Shown in pieces: positions 62,641-64,000 of a stretch of DNA of 64,000 nucleotides. Origin of the DNA: Ohtaekwangia sp035628875. GTDB taxonomy: Bacteria > Bacteroidota > Bacteroidia > Cytophagales > Cyclobacteriaceae. Numbering within the stretch: position 1 is the stretch's first letter; every line of letters starts with the position of its first letter. A model generated the notes under the pieces. It ran no database searches. It was not told the DNA's origin and saw nothing but the letters and a program-made list of their open reading frames with translations. A program made the position numbers and the translations under genes. The stretch lies in the NCBI GenBank assembly GCA_035628875.1, contig DASPIZ010000037.1, positions 1 to 64,000 of the forward strand, read 5' to 3'.

Positions 62641-62658
62641 TTTGAAGAAATCTTGAAG
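62641..62658. promoter_or_regulatory. TTGAAG direct repeat upstream of the response regulator
   Basis: TTTGAAGAAATCTTGAAG has two TTGAAG half-sites with 11-base spacing, matching the site at 60661 in 15 of 18 positions. It lies in the 172-base divergent region between the regulator (minus) and the next histidine kinase (plus), so it could control either or both. Confidence 0.5.
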
Positions 62659-62789
62659 GAAAAGCAAGCTCGTATAATTCCTTAATTTTTGTACCTATGG
62701 CTGTTGAAAAAATTAATTTCCTGCGATGATGCTTAGGTTAATTCGTTGTATTATTGTCGTCGGCAGGGCATTAGCTAAATGCCGAATGT

Positions 62790-64000
62790 ATGAAAAACAG
62801 GCTAAAAAAAATCACGATTACTTTTACCCTGATTGCGCTTTTGCCTGTCGCCTTTATTTTATTTGAACTAGGTTCTGTTAATAAAAACGAACGCATCGTT
62901 CGTGAGATTTATCAAAACCAATTGGATGCCATTCTTTATTCCGTAAATCAATATTCAGATGATGTGATCAGCAGCTGGGCAAACAGAATCAACATGGGAT
63001 TATCCAACGGAAAGGCTATTTCGGATGATAGTGCCATTTATTCATTGGCTTCTTCCGGACAAATGAGTGCTATACAACAGTTGTATTTTACTAACCTCGA
63101 TAGTCAATCTGTATTATTTGGTTTCGCAGGTGACCCGGAAGATGAATTGAAACCAGTTCTTGATGGATTGGTGAAGCAGCATAAGGATCGGATTGATAGA
63201 TTGGTGTCTTATCATGAAGGTGGTTTTCGGAAAATGGAACCATTGGACTCGACGCTGAATGGAAATCGTATTCCCATTATGTTCGTTCTCGATGAAGGCG
63301 CGGGGACGTACAAACTGGCGGTGCTGATCATCGATTTATCACAGTTTATCCGGAATATACTGGGGCCAAAGATGCAAGCAATTTCTCAGGATAAATTTGT
63401 TATTGCTGCATTCAACAGCATGGATAAGTCACTGATCTATTCCACGGAATCGATACGTCACGGTTCACCAGTAACAAGTGCTTCGGCTTACCAGGCTGTA
63501 CAACACAATTCACAAAAGAAAGCACTATGGCTTTTGCCAGGTTATTACCTGGGCATTTCGTTAAAGGAAGTAACGATTGACGATTTGGTGAAGGATCGCA
63601 TAACCACCACCATCGTAATTCTTTCGTTGCTGATCCTGACGCTTGTTGTAGGCATCGTATTCCTGTATCGCAACATCAAAAGAGAAATGGATTTGTCGGA
63701 GGCAAAGGCTGCGTTTGTATCCAATGTATCACATGAGATTCGAACACCTTTGTCATTAATTAGTATGTATGCTGAAACGCTGGAGTTGGATCGTGTGCCC
63801 GCTGAGAAAAAAGGGGAGTACTATTCCATCATCGCAAAAGAAACGGAACGTCTTTCAAAAATCGTGAACCGTATTCTAAACTTTTCGCAAATGGAAGCGA
63901 ATAAGAAAAAGTATGAAATGACCAATGTCCGGTTAAATGATCTTTGCGACGAGATCATGCGCTCCTATTTGCCGCATTTAGACGAGAAAGGTTTTTCAGT
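62790..64000 (+). CDS. Sensor histidine kinase, N-terminal part
   Basis: The frame opens at ATG 62790 and runs without a stop to the window end (403 codons). Helix 1 is ITFTLIALLPVAFILFEL, a long extracytoplasmic region of about 240 residues follows, then helix 2 (TTTIVILSLLILTLVVGIVF) and the dimerisation/phosphoacceptor box with His315 (VSNVSHEIRTPLSLIS). The ATPase domain lies beyond the window. It is divergent from the regulator/kinase pair and may share its control region. It is a separate kinase, not a duplicate of the neighbour: the sensor regions differ in length and sequence. Confidence 0.85.
   Translation, partial: MKNRLKKITITFTLIALLPVAFILFELGSVNKNERIVREIYQNQLDAILYSVNQYSDDVISSWANRINMGLSNGKAISDDSAIYSLASSGQMSAIQQLYFTNLDSQSVLFGFAGDPEDELKPVLDGLVKQHKDRIDRLVSYHEGGFRKMEPLDSTLNGNRIPIMFVLDEGAGTYKLAVLIIDLSQFIRNILGPKMQAISQDKFVIAAFNSMDKSLIYSTESIRHGSPVTSASAYQAVQHNSQKKALWLLPGYYLGISLKEVTIDDLVKDRITTTIVILSLLILTLVVGIVFLYRNIKREMDLSEAKAAFVSNVSHEIRTPLSLISMYAETLELDRVPAEKKGEYYSIIAKETERLSKIVNRILNFSQMEANKKKYEMTNVRLNDLCDEIMRSYLPHLDEKGFS

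Overview
The window looks like a chromosomal segment of a Bacteroidota bacterium, most likely of the order Cytophagales. Supporting signs are TonB-dependent receptors with N-terminal carboxypeptidase-regulatory-like domains, Bacteroidota-type promoter boxes (TAnnTTTG), an exosortase N (XrtN) locus and a long aryl-polyene/flexirubin-type operon. No rRNA, tRNA, CRISPR array, IS element or phage gene was seen. Both ends of the window cut genes.

Region 1 (1-12.9 kb) is carbohydrate acid use. A plus-strand operon carries a GH105-like hydrolase (partial), two secreted pectin methylesterases and a secreted two-domain esterase. It converges on altronate dehydratase (uxaA, minus). Divergent from uxaA is an operon with a KDPG-aldolase-like protein that lacks the Schiff-base lysine, KDG kinase, a normal KDPG aldolase and a hexuronate MFS transporter. 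A perfect 30-bp palindrome in the divergent promoter is a strong operator candidate. Together these take methylated pectin to galacturonate and then, through altronate and KDG, to pyruvate and glyceraldehyde-3-phosphate. A DUF4440-like secreted protein, a 2Fe-2S ferredoxin and a D-2-hydroxyacid dehydrogenase follow.

Region 2 (12.9-27.9 kb) is mixed: a minus-strand operon of small secreted protein, TonB receptor and a sialidase-fold lipoprotein with Cys/His clusters; an SNF2 helicase; an M28 peptidase; a GMC oxidoreductase with its subunit-3-like partner; a DUF4397 lipoprotein; and pncB-pncA for NAD salvage. Between these genes lie at least four copies of a composite intergenic repeat built from degenerate 7-bp units separated by TTTTCGAAAA palindromes.

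Region 3 (28.2-32.6 kb) is the XrtN exosortase, its VIT-domain target protein and a small membrane protein.

Region 4 (33.1-56.4 kb) is one 22-gene plus-strand operon with overlaps or very short gaps. It holds a tyrosine ammonia-lyase, ketoreductase, three catalytic ketosynthases, two ketosynthase-like proteins without the catalytic Cys, two ACPs, AcpS, a PaaK-like ligase, a halogenase-like flavoprotein, a LolA-like protein, a glycosyltransferase, a 1281-residue MMPL-acyltransferase-methyltransferase fusion, a CrtI-like enzyme and a C45 (Ntn) acyltransferase. The parts predict a coumarate-primed polyene made on ACP, tailored and moved to the outer membrane. The dialkylresorcinol (darA/B/C) half of a flexirubin locus and a recognisable dehydratase are not in the window.

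Region 5 (56.6-64 kb) has a carboxylesterase lipoprotein, a TonB receptor, and a histidine kinase/response regulator pair. Matching TTGAAG direct repeats lie upstream of the regulator and of the receptor, suggesting one regulon. A further histidine kinase runs off the right end.
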